The notes under the pieces are model-generated. The model did not search any database. It saw only the letters and a program-made list of their open reading frames with translations, and had not been told where the DNA came from. Below, one piece after another: positions 26,202 through 34,467 of a stretch of DNA of 64,000 bases. How positions within the stretch are numbered: the stretch's first letter is position 1; each line of letters starts with the position of its first letter. A program made the position numbers and the translations under genes. This DNA comes from an uncultured Muribaculaceae bacterium. GTDB lineage: Bacteria > Bacteroidota > Bacteroidia > Bacteroidales > Muribaculaceae. Location: NCBI GenBank assembly GCA_958436175.1, contig CAUBJF010000006.1:115958-179957 (forward strand), given 5' to 3'.

Positions 26202-26233
26202 CAAAATTACTCGGCCCGTCACGAGGCGGCAAT
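26202..26233 (-). promoter_or_regulatory. Bacteroidetes-type promoter of the porin-imelysin operon
   Basis: On the minus strand ATTG (26230-26233), a 20-bp spacer and TAATTTTG (26202-26209) lie 16 bp before the porin start codon. I could not recognise a convincing Fur box. Confidence 0.65.
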
Positions 26234-26443
26234 ACCTAAAAATATGAGTTTTTTGATTGACACTTTATGCAAAAAAACACACACAATAATCTGTTTTTAG
26301 TATTGTAGAATCCGGATGAACAACATCCCGGTGCCAAGGCATACCAGAAACAGGCTATAGCCCCGGACGGGTGATTAATTATAGTGATTGAAGAGTCCGC
26401 GCATATCATACATGCCGCCCGAACCAATATACAGGAATTATTT

Positions 26444-26475
26444 TTTGCCCGTTAGTAAGATAAATCGTAACTTTG
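26444..26475 (+). promoter_or_regulatory. Bacteroidetes-type promoter of upp
   Basis: TTTG (26444-26447), 20 bp, TAACTTTG (26468-26475): a full match to the consensus, with a leader of about 65 nt before upp. Confidence 0.8.
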
Positions 26476-26543
26476 AGTCCCTAAAAACGTTTATATAGCG
26501 ACGCGGACACCGTGGGCGCCCGAGACACAAACAGCACAGCAAC

Positions 26544-27197
26544 ATGAAAGTAATCAACTTCGCCGAACATCCGTCGCTGGTGAGCCAGTACCTGGCCGAC
26601 ATGCGCGACATCAACATACAGACCGACCGGCTCCGCTTCCGCCGCAACCTCCAGCGCCTTGGCGAGATATTCGCCTACGAGATGAGCAAGACCTTCAGCT
26701 ACCGCACCAAGGAAGTCGAAACGCCCCTCGGTGTCAAGGCGCAGTGCCAGGTCATCGACGAGGACATAGTGCTGGCGACTATCTTCCGCGCGGGAATACC
26801 CTTCCACCAGGGCTTCCTCTCCTACCTCGACAATGCTGAGAACGCTTTCGTGTCGGCCTACCGCAAATACAAGGAGAAAGAGAACTTCGACATCCTGATC
26901 GAATATCTCGCATCGCCGTCGCTCGACGGCAAGACCCTGATACTCTGCGACCCCATGCTGGCCACCGGTGCATCCATGGAACTGAGCTACAAGGCGCTTC
27001 TCACTAAGGGAACCCCCGCCAAGGTGATTGTCGCCTCCGTCATAGCGTCGCGTCAGGCTGTCGACTATCTCCGAGGTGTCATGCCCGAGGACACACAGCT
27101 GTGGGTGGGCGTCATCGACGACGAAATCAACGCCCACAGCTATATCGTACCGGGTCTCGGCGATGCCGGCGACCTCGCCTACGGCACCAAAGAATAA
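26544..27197 (+). CDS. upp: Uracil phosphoribosyltransferase
   Basis: Upp converts uracil and PRPP into UMP for pyrimidine salvage. The 217-aa protein begins MKVINFAEHPSLVSQYLADM. It carries ATIFRAGIPFHQGF (family RAG motif) and the PRPP-binding loop LILCDPMLATGASM near residues 131-144. The C-terminal uracil-binding region SYIVPGLGDAGDLAYG is intact. It is a single-gene unit with a strong promoter upstream and an intrinsic terminator 30 bp downstream. Confidence 0.97.
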   Translation: MKVINFAEHPSLVSQYLADMRDINIQTDRLRFRRNLQRLGEIFAYEMSKTFSYRTKEVETPLGVKAQCQVIDEDIVLATIFRAGIPFHQGFLSYLDNAENAFVSAYRKYKEKENFDILIEYLASPSLDGKTLILCDPMLATGASMELSYKALLTKGTPAKVIVASVIASRQAVDYLRGVMPEDTQLWVGVIDDEINAHSYIVPGLGDAGDLAYGTKE

Positions 27198-27226
27198 GCT
27201 GTACAGGCTATATACAAACGCATCGG

Positions 27227-27262
27227 ACGCCCTCACATGTTTCCATGTGGGGGCGTTTTTGT
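27227..27262 (+). terminator. Intrinsic terminator of upp
   Basis: A 13-bp stem (27227-27239 with 27244-27256, one G-T wobble), a TTTC loop and a following T-run. Confidence 0.85.
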
Positions 27263-27305
27263 TATATGCCCCCCTTTTGTCAAGCTTACTCTCTGTCTCT
27301 TTCCT

Positions 27306-27313
27306 TAACTTTG
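27306..27313 (+). promoter_or_regulatory. -7 box of the GH5 gene
   Basis: TAACTTTG 29 bp before the ATG. The nearest TTTG (27276-27279) is 26 bp upstream, longer than usual. Confidence 0.45.
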
Positions 27314-27342
27314 CCTCCATCAAAGCTAAAATCTGATATCAC

Positions 27343-28662
27343 ATGAAAAAAATCTACCTTGCCGCAGCAGCCGCTGTCCTTGTTTGCTCTCTTTCCGTCC
27401 GGGCACAGGAAATGCGGACGGCACAAGAGATAGCCGCCGAAATGGCTCCGGGATGGAACCTCGGCAACACCCTCGAAGGGACACGTCCGTGGGCCGGGGC
27501 AGCGCTTTTCAACAATAAGGGCGGCGTGGAATCCGAGACAGCATGGCAGTCGACAAGGACAACGCCCGAAATCATACAGTACGTCAAGGCACAGGGCTTC
27601 CGCTCCGTGCGCATACCCTGCGCATGGGCCTTCGGACACATAGCCGACGCATCGGACTATACCATCGACGAGGCCTGGATGAACCGTGTCCACGAAATCG
27701 TCGACTACTGCCTCGACGAAGGGCTCTACGTGATTCTCAACGACCACTGGGACGGCGGCTGGCTCGAAAACAATATCGGCAACAACAGCAGCAAGCAGAA
27801 GAACAAGGAAATCCTCAAACGACTCTGGAACCAGATAGCGGAATCGTTCGCCGACTATGACGACCATCTGCTCTTCGCGGGCCTCAACGAGCCTAATGCC
27901 TCCAACGCCGCCGAGACGGCCAACCTCCTGGAATTAGAAAGAGTATTCATTGATGCCGTACGTGAGACAGGAGGCAACAACGCCTCGCGCGTGCTCGTCG
28001 TCCAGGGACCGAACACCGACATCTCAAACACTTATCTCTATTACGACTCCCTGCCCGACGACAGCGCTCCCGACCGCCTAATCATGGAGGTCCATTACTA
28101 CACGCCATGGCAGTTCTGCGGAATGACCAAGGACGAATCCTGGGGACGATACGTCAACTACTGGGGAGAAGGCTATACCCCGGCCGGATCAAACCGGGGA
28201 TACAAGGACGGCGAAGAGGAGATGCACCACCTCTTCGGGCTCATGAAGGAAAAATTCACTGACTACGGCATCCCCGTAATAATAGGGGAGTACGCCTGCA
28301 ACTGGAAGTACGTCCGCGAGCCCAACGACGACCAGGCCATGCACGACAGTTCCGTCAAGCACTTCTACAAGGAGCTCAACACCCTGTGCCGCCAATACGG
28401 CATGATATCCTATGCCTGGGACACCAACAACCCCGTGCGCCCCACCAGCACGATAATCGACCGAAAATACCGCCAGATCTACGGAGAACCGATGCTCGAA
28501 GGCATCCGTGAAGCCTACAGCAACAGCGGCATAGAGAACGTCGCCGCCGACGGCGAGAACGACGACCCGGCATGGTACACCATCCAGGGCATCCGCCTCG
28601 ACCGCCATCCCGACAGACCGGGCCTGTACATCCACAAAGGACGCAAAATACTCCTCCGATAG
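27343..28662 (+). CDS. Secreted glycoside hydrolase family 5 (endoglucanase-like)
   Basis: The 439-aa protein has a signal peptide (cleavage after VRAQ) and a GH5 catalytic barrel: PGWNLGNTLEG (residues 36-46), RIPCAWAFGH, ILNDHWDGGW, the acid/base Glu183 in FAGLNEPNAS and the nucleophile Glu316 in VIIGEYACN. GH5 enzymes cleave beta-1,4-glucans, xyloglucan or mannans; which one cannot be told here. The last 30 residues (AWYTIQGIRLDRHPDRPGLY) resemble a T9SS-type C-terminal sorting tail and match the end of the large Ig-like protein at 56205. No SusC/SusD pair is adjacent. Confidence 0.92.
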   Translation: MKKIYLAAAAAVLVCSLSVRAQEMRTAQEIAAEMAPGWNLGNTLEGTRPWAGAALFNNKGGVESETAWQSTRTTPEIIQYVKAQGFRSVRIPCAWAFGHIADASDYTIDEAWMNRVHEIVDYCLDEGLYVILNDHWDGGWLENNIGNNSSKQKNKEILKRLWNQIAESFADYDDHLLFAGLNEPNASNAAETANLLELERVFIDAVRETGGNNASRVLVVQGPNTDISNTYLYYDSLPDDSAPDRLIMEVHYYTPWQFCGMTKDESWGRYVNYWGEGYTPAGSNRGYKDGEEEMHHLFGLMKEKFTDYGIPVIIGEYACNWKYVREPNDDQAMHDSSVKHFYKELNTLCRQYGMISYAWDTNNPVRPTSTIIDRKYRQIYGEPMLEGIREAYSNSGIENVAADGENDDPAWYTIQGIRLDRHPDRPGLYIHKGRKILLR

Positions 28663-28734
28663 GTTCCGGCCATAACGAAACGGGCTTAAAAAGCGGCACC
28701 GGCCTTCTTTTTAGCAAGTTTTTAGCTGCCTTTA

Positions 28735-28766
28735 TTTGAGTATGTGGTGGAAAAAGCGTATCTTTG
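28735..28766 (+). promoter_or_regulatory. Bacteroidetes-type promoter of the PpiD-like gene
   Basis: TTTG (28735-28738), 20 bp, TATCTTTG (28759-28766): full consensus, with a leader of about 35 nt. Confidence 0.8.
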
Positions 28767-28805
28767 TGCGCTTTTATCCGAAATTTATAAACCTCTTATC
28801 ATACA

Positions 28806-30902
28806 ATGGCAACCTTAGAGAAAATCAGAAACAAATCGGTATTGCTGTTTATAATAATCATTGTGGCGCTCCTTGCGTTCATCCTTGGTGACTTCCTCAC
28901 CTCGGGACGCACCTATTTCGGCTCCCCCACGACTGTGGCCAAAGCCGGAGGTGTCAGCGTGGAATACCAGGATTATCAGAACCGCATGAACCAGCTTGGC
29001 GAGCAGATGCGCAACCAGGGCCGCAACTACAGCAACGACATGCTGTCGCAGAATGTTGTCCAGGGCCTCCTCGCCGAACAGCTCCTTAAAAAAGAATACG
29101 GCAAGCTCGGCATCACAGTGACCGATACCGAACTCACCAACGCCCTCACCGGCCCGAACCCGGACCCGTCGGCATACCAGATGATTTCGTATCTGTCGCA
29201 GCAGCTCCAGCTCCCCGAAGCCAGCGGCCGCGCTGTCTTCGACGCTATGCAGAATCCTGCAAAGTACGGCCTCCGTCCCGAAGCAGGCAACGAGCTCCGT
29301 CAGATCTGGGCCAACCAGGAGAAAGAAATAGAGGCTGCCATGCTCAACCGCAAGTTCATGAACCTTGTCACCGGCCTGTTCACATACAACAAGCTCGATG
29401 CCAAGAGCCTCTACGACGACTATGCCACCACACGCCACATCAAATACGTCAACAAGGACGCCAGCACCATTGCCGACGACCAGGTTGAGTTCTCCGATGC
29501 CGACATCCTGGCACAGTGGAACGAAAACAAAGCTCTCTACGAGCTCCCCGAGGAAATGCGTGAAATCAACTACATCTACGTTCCCATCGAACCCAGCCAG
29601 GCCGACCGTATCGCAGCCCAGCAGAACGTCGAGAACGCCGTTGTAGCACTTAACGAGACACCCGGCACCGAAGGCGTTGCCTCCGACACCCGTTTCGTCG
29701 TTTCCAACATCAACGTTCCCAAGTCCGCCATCCGCGACGCACGTCTGAAGAGCTTCGTCGAAGAGCACACCGCCGGTCAGGCTGCCCTTCTCGGCCAGGA
29801 CAACGACTCCTACGCCCTCGCAAAGCTCAACAGCATCACCACAGGCATCGACTCCGCCAACGTATCCGTCGTTCGTGCCGCTGAAGGTGTCAGCCTCGAC
29901 AGCATCGCCGGCCTCCTCAACGCAGGCAAGAGCGTTGCCGAGATCAGCAGCGACAACGTTCAGGGTCAGGACAGCATCTGGACTCCCCTCGAAGGCGTAG
30001 GCCTCGACGAGAAGACCAAGGCAGCCCTCGAGACAGCAGCCGTCGGCAAGGCTTTCGTATTCAGCGACACCATCCAGGGCAACCCCGTGGCCGCCGTCTA
30101 CAAAGTCAACAGCCGCAAGGCTCCCGTGAACTACTACGATATCTCGACTATCGAATACACCGTCGATCCTTCGCAGGAAACCCTCAACGACCTCACCACA
30201 ACGCTCCGCACATTCATCAGCAACAACTCTTCTGCCGATGAATTCACCAAGAACGCCGAAGAGGCAGGCTACGCCATCCTCTCCGACCAGGTAGGTCCTT
30301 CGTCGACAGGCATCGGCAACGCCGCCGAATCGCGCCGCTTCGTCAAGTGGGCCGTAGAGAACAACAAGGGCAAAGTATCGCCCCTGCTCCAGGACGACAA
30401 GCAGACCTACCTCCTCGCTCTCGCCGTGATGGACATCTATGACGACTACCTCCCCTACACAAGCCCCGCCGTCAAGAACCAGCTCTCGGCCCAGGCTCTC
30501 AACAAGAAGAAAGCAGCCAAGCTTCTCTCCGACTACCAGGGCAAAGCCAACGACCTGGCAGGCTACGCATCAGCCATGGGTGTTGAAGAAGCCGAAGGCG
30601 ACGTAAGCCTTCTTTCCCCGAGCCTCCTTTCCATCGGCTTCGGTGAAAACGAGCTCCAGGGCGCTATCGCAGCTGCCGAAGTAGGCAAGCTCGTAGGCCC
30701 CGTCCAGGGTTCACGCGGTGTCCTCGTATTCGAGGTTACCGGCGATAACACCGACAACCGTCCCTTCAACGAGGCAGAGTACGGCCAGCGTTTCGCAAGC
30801 ATGTTCGGCCTCAGCCGCCAGAACTCGCCGCTACCCCTCCTTCTCGGCAGCGATAAAATCGACAACCGCTCGCTCAACTTCGTACAGAGCGTAGGCGAAT
30901 AA
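28806..30902 (+). CDS. PpiD/SurA-like membrane-anchored peptidyl-prolyl isomerase
   Basis: A 698-aa foldase-like protein anchored by one N-terminal helix (SVLLFIIIIVALLAFILGDF, residues 10-29), with the rest in the periplasm. A SurA-N-like helical region (about 40-190) is followed by two parvulin-like stretches (about 230-480 and 485-690) with weakly conserved PpiC signatures. Such proteins help outer-membrane and secreted proteins fold. The layout matches the SurA_N_3/PpiD family of Bacteroidales. Codon choice is strongly C-ending, as in highly expressed genes. It is a single unit with its own promoter and terminator. Confidence 0.9.
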   Translation: MATLEKIRNKSVLLFIIIIVALLAFILGDFLTSGRTYFGSPTTVAKAGGVSVEYQDYQNRMNQLGEQMRNQGRNYSNDMLSQNVVQGLLAEQLLKKEYGKLGITVTDTELTNALTGPNPDPSAYQMISYLSQQLQLPEASGRAVFDAMQNPAKYGLRPEAGNELRQIWANQEKEIEAAMLNRKFMNLVTGLFTYNKLDAKSLYDDYATTRHIKYVNKDASTIADDQVEFSDADILAQWNENKALYELPEEMREINYIYVPIEPSQADRIAAQQNVENAVVALNETPGTEGVASDTRFVVSNINVPKSAIRDARLKSFVEEHTAGQAALLGQDNDSYALAKLNSITTGIDSANVSVVRAAEGVSLDSIAGLLNAGKSVAEISSDNVQGQDSIWTPLEGVGLDEKTKAALETAAVGKAFVFSDTIQGNPVAAVYKVNSRKAPVNYYDISTIEYTVDPSQETLNDLTTTLRTFISNNSSADEFTKNAEEAGYAILSDQVGPSSTGIGNAAESRRFVKWAVENNKGKVSPLLQDDKQTYLLALAVMDIYDDYLPYTSPAVKNQLSAQALNKKKAAKLLSDYQGKANDLAGYASAMGVEEAEGDVSLLSPSLLSIGFGENELQGAIAAAEVGKLVGPVQGSRGVLVFEVTGDNTDNRPFNEAEYGQRFASMFGLSRQNSPLPLLLGSDKIDNRSLNFVQSVGE

Positions 30903-30930
30903 GTCGGATAGAACTCGATAACGAACACGG

Positions 30931-30962
30931 AAGCGCCGGGTGAAAGCTCGGCGCTTTTTTTA
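30931..30962 (+). terminator. Intrinsic terminator after the PpiD-like gene
   Basis: An 8-bp stem AAGCGCCG (30931-30938) / CGGCGCTT (30949-30956) followed by a T-run. Confidence 0.85.
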
Positions 30963-30976
30963 GAAGCATTGAAATC

Positions 30977-31552
30977 ATGAACGAAAAAGGCATTACGGTC
31001 TACTGCGCCTCGTCGACAGCCATCGACGACATCTTTTTCGAGGCGGCACGCGAACTGGGCACGCTCATAGCCCGTCGCGGTCTCACCCTCATCGACGGAG
31101 CCGGACGCGGCGGCCTCATGGGGGCTATCAACGATGCCGCCCTTGCCTGCGGCGGTTCCGTCGTCGGCGTAATTCCCGAATTCATGCACTCGCGCGGCTG
31201 GCACCACCCCGCGCTTACAGAACTTGTCGTCACCGACTCGATGCACACGCGCAAGGAATACATGGCCGCTAACTCGCGAGGGGTGATAGCCCTCCCCGGC
31301 GGCATAGGGACCTTCGACGAGCTCTTCGAAATCATCACATGGCGGCAGCTCGGTCTCTACACCGGCAATATCGCCATACTCAATATCGACGGTTACTTCG
31401 ACCCCTTCGTCGCTTTAATCGACAATGCCGTCGAACGGCATTTCATGCGTTCCGACCACCGCAAGCTTTTCCGCGTGTTCACTTCAGCCGAAGGAGCCCT
31501 CGATTTTGCATCGGCAGAAGCCGAAGAGTTCGTTTTCCAACCCAAGTACTAA
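30977..31552 (+). CDS. LOG-family protein (TIGR00730-type, nucleoside 5'-monophosphate phosphoribohydrolase)
   Basis: The 191-aa protein has the LOG signature ALPGGIGTFDELFE (PGGIGTFDE at residues 107-115) and the upstream TRKEYMAANSRG. The N-terminal GITVYCASSTAIDD and LIDGAGRGGLMGAIND are the other conserved blocks. LOG enzymes split AMP-type nucleotides or cytokinin ribotides into base and ribose 5-phosphate; older annotations call them lysine decarboxylases. It leads a plus-strand gene group that continues with DUF4271, hemD, rnpA, yidD and tatD. Confidence 0.94.
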   Translation: MNEKGITVYCASSTAIDDIFFEAARELGTLIARRGLTLIDGAGRGGLMGAINDAALACGGSVVGVIPEFMHSRGWHHPALTELVVTDSMHTRKEYMAANSRGVIALPGGIGTFDELFEIITWRQLGLYTGNIAILNIDGYFDPFVALIDNAVERHFMRSDHRKLFRVFTSAEGALDFASAEAEEFVFQPKY

Positions 31553-31565
31553 ATCATCGCGGCAT

Positions 31566-32438
31566 ATGCCTATCAGCAGTCCTCCTGAACAGCAGAACGC
31601 ACCTCTCTATATATCGACGGCTATAATAGACTCCATAGCAGCCGACACCATAGCACCGCACATACTCACCGAGGAACAGGCCGAAAACCTGAAAGTCGAT
31701 GCGTGGATCGACAGCGTCTATGCGGCATATCACTACGAGGAGACGCACATGGGCTCCGTCGTCGGCATAGAGCCCACACCCCTTCCTCCCCAGTACGGAG
31801 GCAGCACGGTGCTGACGGGTACCGCGGCCGCCATGCTTTTCCTCCTGGGCATCTCCGCCGGCGGCATACGGCGCGCTTTCCGTGCCTATGCCACCGACCT
31901 TGTCAGTGTCCGCCGACGCGCCAATGTCTTCGACGACATCCACAAAGCCCCCCTCCACGCCGCCATAGTCCTCATGCTGACATTCATTGTCTTCGGCGGC
32001 ATAGCGCTCTATTCGGCAACTCCCGAATCGGCCGTACCATCGTTCCGTGGAGCAGTGGGATGTATGTTTGTGGTGTGTGCCTACTATGTCTTCCAGCTGT
32101 GCGCCTACAGCATCGTCGGCTATGCCTTCGCAAGCCCTGAGAGGCGACGCATGTGGGTCGAAGGATTCAGCTCGTCCCAGGCCTTCGCGGGCTTGCTCCT
32201 GATAATCCCGGCACTGCTTCTTGTCTTCGTCCAGGAATGGAAAATCGCGCTCCTGTACGTCTCCGGCTGCATCTACGCGGCTTCCAGAATCATGTTCGTC
32301 TGGAAAGGAATTAGGATTTTTTACGACGGTTTTGACTCTTTGCTCTACTTTATTTTGTACCTTTGCACATTGGAAATCATACCACTGTTTGTCGTTTACG
32401 CCCTTGCCTGTCAAGCCGGCGTGATTTCGGCATATTAA
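31566..32438 (+). CDS. DUF4271 membrane protein
   Basis: I start this gene at 31566 (MPISSPPEQQNAPLYIS), 13 bp after the LOG stop; an upstream in-frame ATG lies inside the LOG gene. The 290-aa product has a polar N-terminal region (about 75 residues) and then several membrane helices (for example TGTAAAMLFLLGISAGGIRR, then VLMLTFIVFGGIALY and IIPALLLVFVQ). DUF4271 proteins commonly sit just before hemD in Bacteroidetes, as here. Their function is unknown. Confidence 0.85.
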   Translation: MPISSPPEQQNAPLYISTAIIDSIAADTIAPHILTEEQAENLKVDAWIDSVYAAYHYEETHMGSVVGIEPTPLPPQYGGSTVLTGTAAAMLFLLGISAGGIRRAFRAYATDLVSVRRRANVFDDIHKAPLHAAIVLMLTFIVFGGIALYSATPESAVPSFRGAVGCMFVVCAYYVFQLCAYSIVGYAFASPERRRMWVEGFSSSQAFAGLLLIIPALLLVFVQEWKIALLYVSGCIYAASRIMFVWKGIRIFYDGFDSLLYFILYLCTLEIIPLFVVYALACQAGVISAY

Positions 32439-32462
32439 TTCATTGCTTAAAGCACTACAGGA

Positions 32463-33218
32463 GTGAAGATTAACAAAATCTTAGTTTCGCAGCCAAAACC
32501 GGCTTCCGACAAATCGCCCTATTTCGACATAGCCCAGAAATACAATGTCGAAATCGTTTTCCGTCCCTTCATCAAAGTAGAAGGTCTTTCCGCAAAGGAA
32601 TTCCGTCAGCAAAAAGTCAATATCGCTGATTTCACCGCAGTAATATTTACGGCTAAGACTGCCGTCGACAACTTCTTCCGTCTCTGCGAGGAAATGCGCA
32701 TCACCATCCCGGTGACTATGAAGTATTTCTGTACCAGCGAGACCCTCGCCAACTATCTCCAGAAGTATATAGTCTACCGCAAGCGCAAGATTTTCGCCTC
32801 CAAGACAGGCAAGCTTGCCGACCTTCTGCCCGCTATGCAGAAGCACAAGGGAGAGAAATACCTCCTTGCTGTCTCCGATGTCAACAACGGCGGCGAGACA
32901 GCCCTCCTGGCCGAAAACAAAATCACAGCTACTCCTGCCGTCATGTACCGCACAGTCAGCAACGATTTCACCGCCGACGAACCTTTCGACTACGACATGC
33001 TCATCTTCTTCAGCCCCCAGGGCATAGAGTCGCTCCTTAAGAACTTCCCCGATTTCAACCAGGGCGACATAGCGATAGCCGCCTTCGGCGAAGCGACGGC
33101 AAAGTCTGTCACCGACGCAGGCATGCGCCTGGACATCGCGGCACCGTCGCCCGAGGCCCCTTCGATGACAGCGGCCCTCGATCTCTATCTTTCGAAGACA
33201 AACGGCGAAAACGCCTGA
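32463..33218 (+). CDS. hemD: Uroporphyrinogen-III synthase
   Basis: HemD closes hydroxymethylbilane to uroporphyrinogen III in tetrapyrrole synthesis. The start is GTG (32463). The 251-aa protein has the two-lobed pattern of the family with low sequence conservation: VSQPKPASDKSPYFDIAQK near residue 8, DFTAVIFTAKTAVDNFFRL (about 57-75), and YDMLIFFSPQGIESLLKNF plus IAIAAFGEATAKSVTDAG near the end. No other haem synthesis gene is nearby, and its position behind DUF4271 is the usual Bacteroidetes arrangement. Confidence 0.88.
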   Translation: MKINKILVSQPKPASDKSPYFDIAQKYNVEIVFRPFIKVEGLSAKEFRQQKVNIADFTAVIFTAKTAVDNFFRLCEEMRITIPVTMKYFCTSETLANYLQKYIVYRKRKIFASKTGKLADLLPAMQKHKGEKYLLAVSDVNNGGETALLAENKITATPAVMYRTVSNDFTADEPFDYDMLIFFSPQGIESLLKNFPDFNQGDIAIAAFGEATAKSVTDAGMRLDIAAPSPEAPSMTAALDLYLSKTNGENA

Positions 33219-33227
33219 TAATAAGTC

Positions 33228-33632
33228 GTGAAAACTCTCGGCCTATACAAAAAGGAAAAACTCTGCTCGGTGACTGCCATCGGGCAGCTTTTCTCTATGA
33301 CCGATTTTTCGCGAATTGCATACCCACTCCGTATGGTGGCGCGTCCCAATCCCGGGCGCAGCTCCGACGCTCCCGTAGCATTCCTGATTTCCGTACCCAA
33401 AAAGCGGCTGCACCATGCCGTCGAGCGCGTGACCATGCGGCGCCGCATACGCGAGGCATACCGCCTCAACCATCGCTCCTACGCGCTTCCCGAAGCTTCG
33501 CGGCTGGACGTAGCCTTCGTCTACGTCGCCGACCGCCTGTGCCCCTATGCGGGTATAGAGCGAGCGATGAAGAAGCTTCTCGAAGCACTCTCCGACAATT
33601 ATTCCAGGGCGCACGATGAAACAGTTCAATAA
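33228..33632 (+). CDS. rnpA: Ribonuclease P protein component
   Basis: RnpA is the protein subunit of RNase P, which trims tRNA 5' ends. The start is GTG (33228). The 134-aa protein begins MKTLGLYKKEKLCSVTAIGQ and contains the arginine-rich signature KKRLHHAVERVTMRRRIREA at about residues 56-75. It overlaps yidD by 17 bp, the common rnpA-yidD arrangement, although rpmH is not upstream. Confidence 0.92.
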   Translation: MKTLGLYKKEKLCSVTAIGQLFSMTDFSRIAYPLRMVARPNPGRSSDAPVAFLISVPKKRLHHAVERVTMRRRIREAYRLNHRSYALPEASRLDVAFVYVADRLCPYAGIERAMKKLLEALSDNYSRAHDETVQ

Positions 33633-33846
33633 GTTCCTTGTGTGGCTGCTGAGCCTCCCCGTGCTGTTCTACCGTGCAAGTATCTCGCCCTTGTTTCCAC
33701 CCTGCTGCCGTTTCACGCCGACATGCAGCCAGTATGCCCTCGAAGCCCTGAAGAAGCACGGGCCTTTCAAAGGCAGCTATCTGGCGATACGCCGCATACT
33801 GCGGTGCAACCCCTGGGGCGGCAGCGGCTACGACCCGGTGCCATGA
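33616..33846 (+). CDS. yidD: Membrane protein insertion efficiency factor YidD
   Basis: The 76-aa protein has a hydrophobic N-terminus and the family signature CCRFTPTCSQYALEALKKHG with the following AIRRILRCNPWGGSGYDPVP. YidD is a small inner-membrane-associated protein that assists YidC-dependent insertion. It overlaps rnpA upstream by 17 bp and tatD downstream by 4 bp (ATGA). Confidence 0.95.
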   Translation: MKQFNKFLVWLLSLPVLFYRASISPLFPPCCRFTPTCSQYALEALKKHGPFKGSYLAIRRILRCNPWGGSGYDPVP

Positions 33847-34418
33847 CTTCGCTGAACGACTTCGACGATATCCATACCCACGGACGCACGGGGAGCCGCA
33901 CTCTCACTTCCATAGAACCCGGCGACGAAATCAAGACCGCCTACGGCGAAGGGTGGTACTCCGTAGGACTCCATCCGTGGCATCTCGGCGAACATCCCGA
34001 CTATGCCGCCCTCGACAGAGTCGCCGCCGACCGACGCATCGTCGCTATCGGCGAGACAGGGCTCGACAAGCTGCGAGGACCTTCGGAAGCGGTCCAGGAA
34101 GCCTCATTCATCCATCATGCGGAGCTGTCGGAACGGCTCGGAAAGCCTATGATAGTGCATTGCGTGGGCCGCTACGGTCGGCTCATCGAACTGCGCCGCG
34201 AACTGCGGCCGAAGCAGCTGTGGATCGTCCACGGCTTCCGCGGAAAGCCGGAGCTGGCGCGTCAGCTCGTCGATGCCGGTTTCGGAATCTCGCTCGGCGA
34301 GCATTTCAACCCCGGGGTACCTACCGTTGTCCCCGGCGCACTTCTGTTTGCGGAAACCGACGAATCCAAACTAAATATCGACGAAATTCGCAGTTCTATA
34401 AAGGCATACTCTAAATAG
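33843..34418 (+). CDS. TatD-family metal-dependent hydrolase (short form)
   Basis: I place the start at 33843 (MTSLNDFDDIHTHGR), because it overlaps the yidD stop by 4 bp; the longer frame would run back through yidD. The 191-aa product shows the metal ligands of the TatD amidohydrolase fold: DIHTHG, VAIGETGLDKL (Glu), MIVHCVGRYG (His) and LWIVHGFRGK (His), with a final LLFAETDES Asp. It is shorter than the usual 250-260 aa E. coli TatD, as in the Bacteroidales form. TatD proteins are 3'-5' exonucleases or DNA-repair enzymes; the role of this short form is unproven. Confidence 0.87.
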   Translation: MTSLNDFDDIHTHGRTGSRTLTSIEPGDEIKTAYGEGWYSVGLHPWHLGEHPDYAALDRVAADRRIVAIGETGLDKLRGPSEAVQEASFIHHAELSERLGKPMIVHCVGRYGRLIELRRELRPKQLWIVHGFRGKPELARQLVDAGFGISLGEHFNPGVPTVVPGALLFAETDESKLNIDEIRSSIKAYSK

Positions 34419-34455
34419 AATTGCCTCCGCTTATACATCTTTTAGTTTTTGTTTG

Positions 34456-34463
34456 TATCTTTG
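34456..34463 (+). promoter_or_regulatory. -7 box of the GH3-type gene, 4 bp before the start codon
   Basis: TATCTTTG matches the -7 consensus and ends only 4 bp before the ATG. If it is used, the mRNA is nearly leaderless. No clear -33 box is seen. Confidence 0.45.
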
Positions 34464-34467
34464 TGCT

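Larger units (their letters stand above)
26186..26543. other. Divergent intergenic region between the porin operon and upp
   Basis: This 358-bp gap holds the porin-operon promoter (26202-26233) and the upp promoter (26444-26475). The 200 bp between them contains only short frames without family resemblance, and I see no RNA gene in it. Confidence 0.6.

Noticed and set aside
26236..26427. 63-aa minus-strand frame upstream of the porin gene
   Set aside because: No motif, and the region lies between two divergent promoters.
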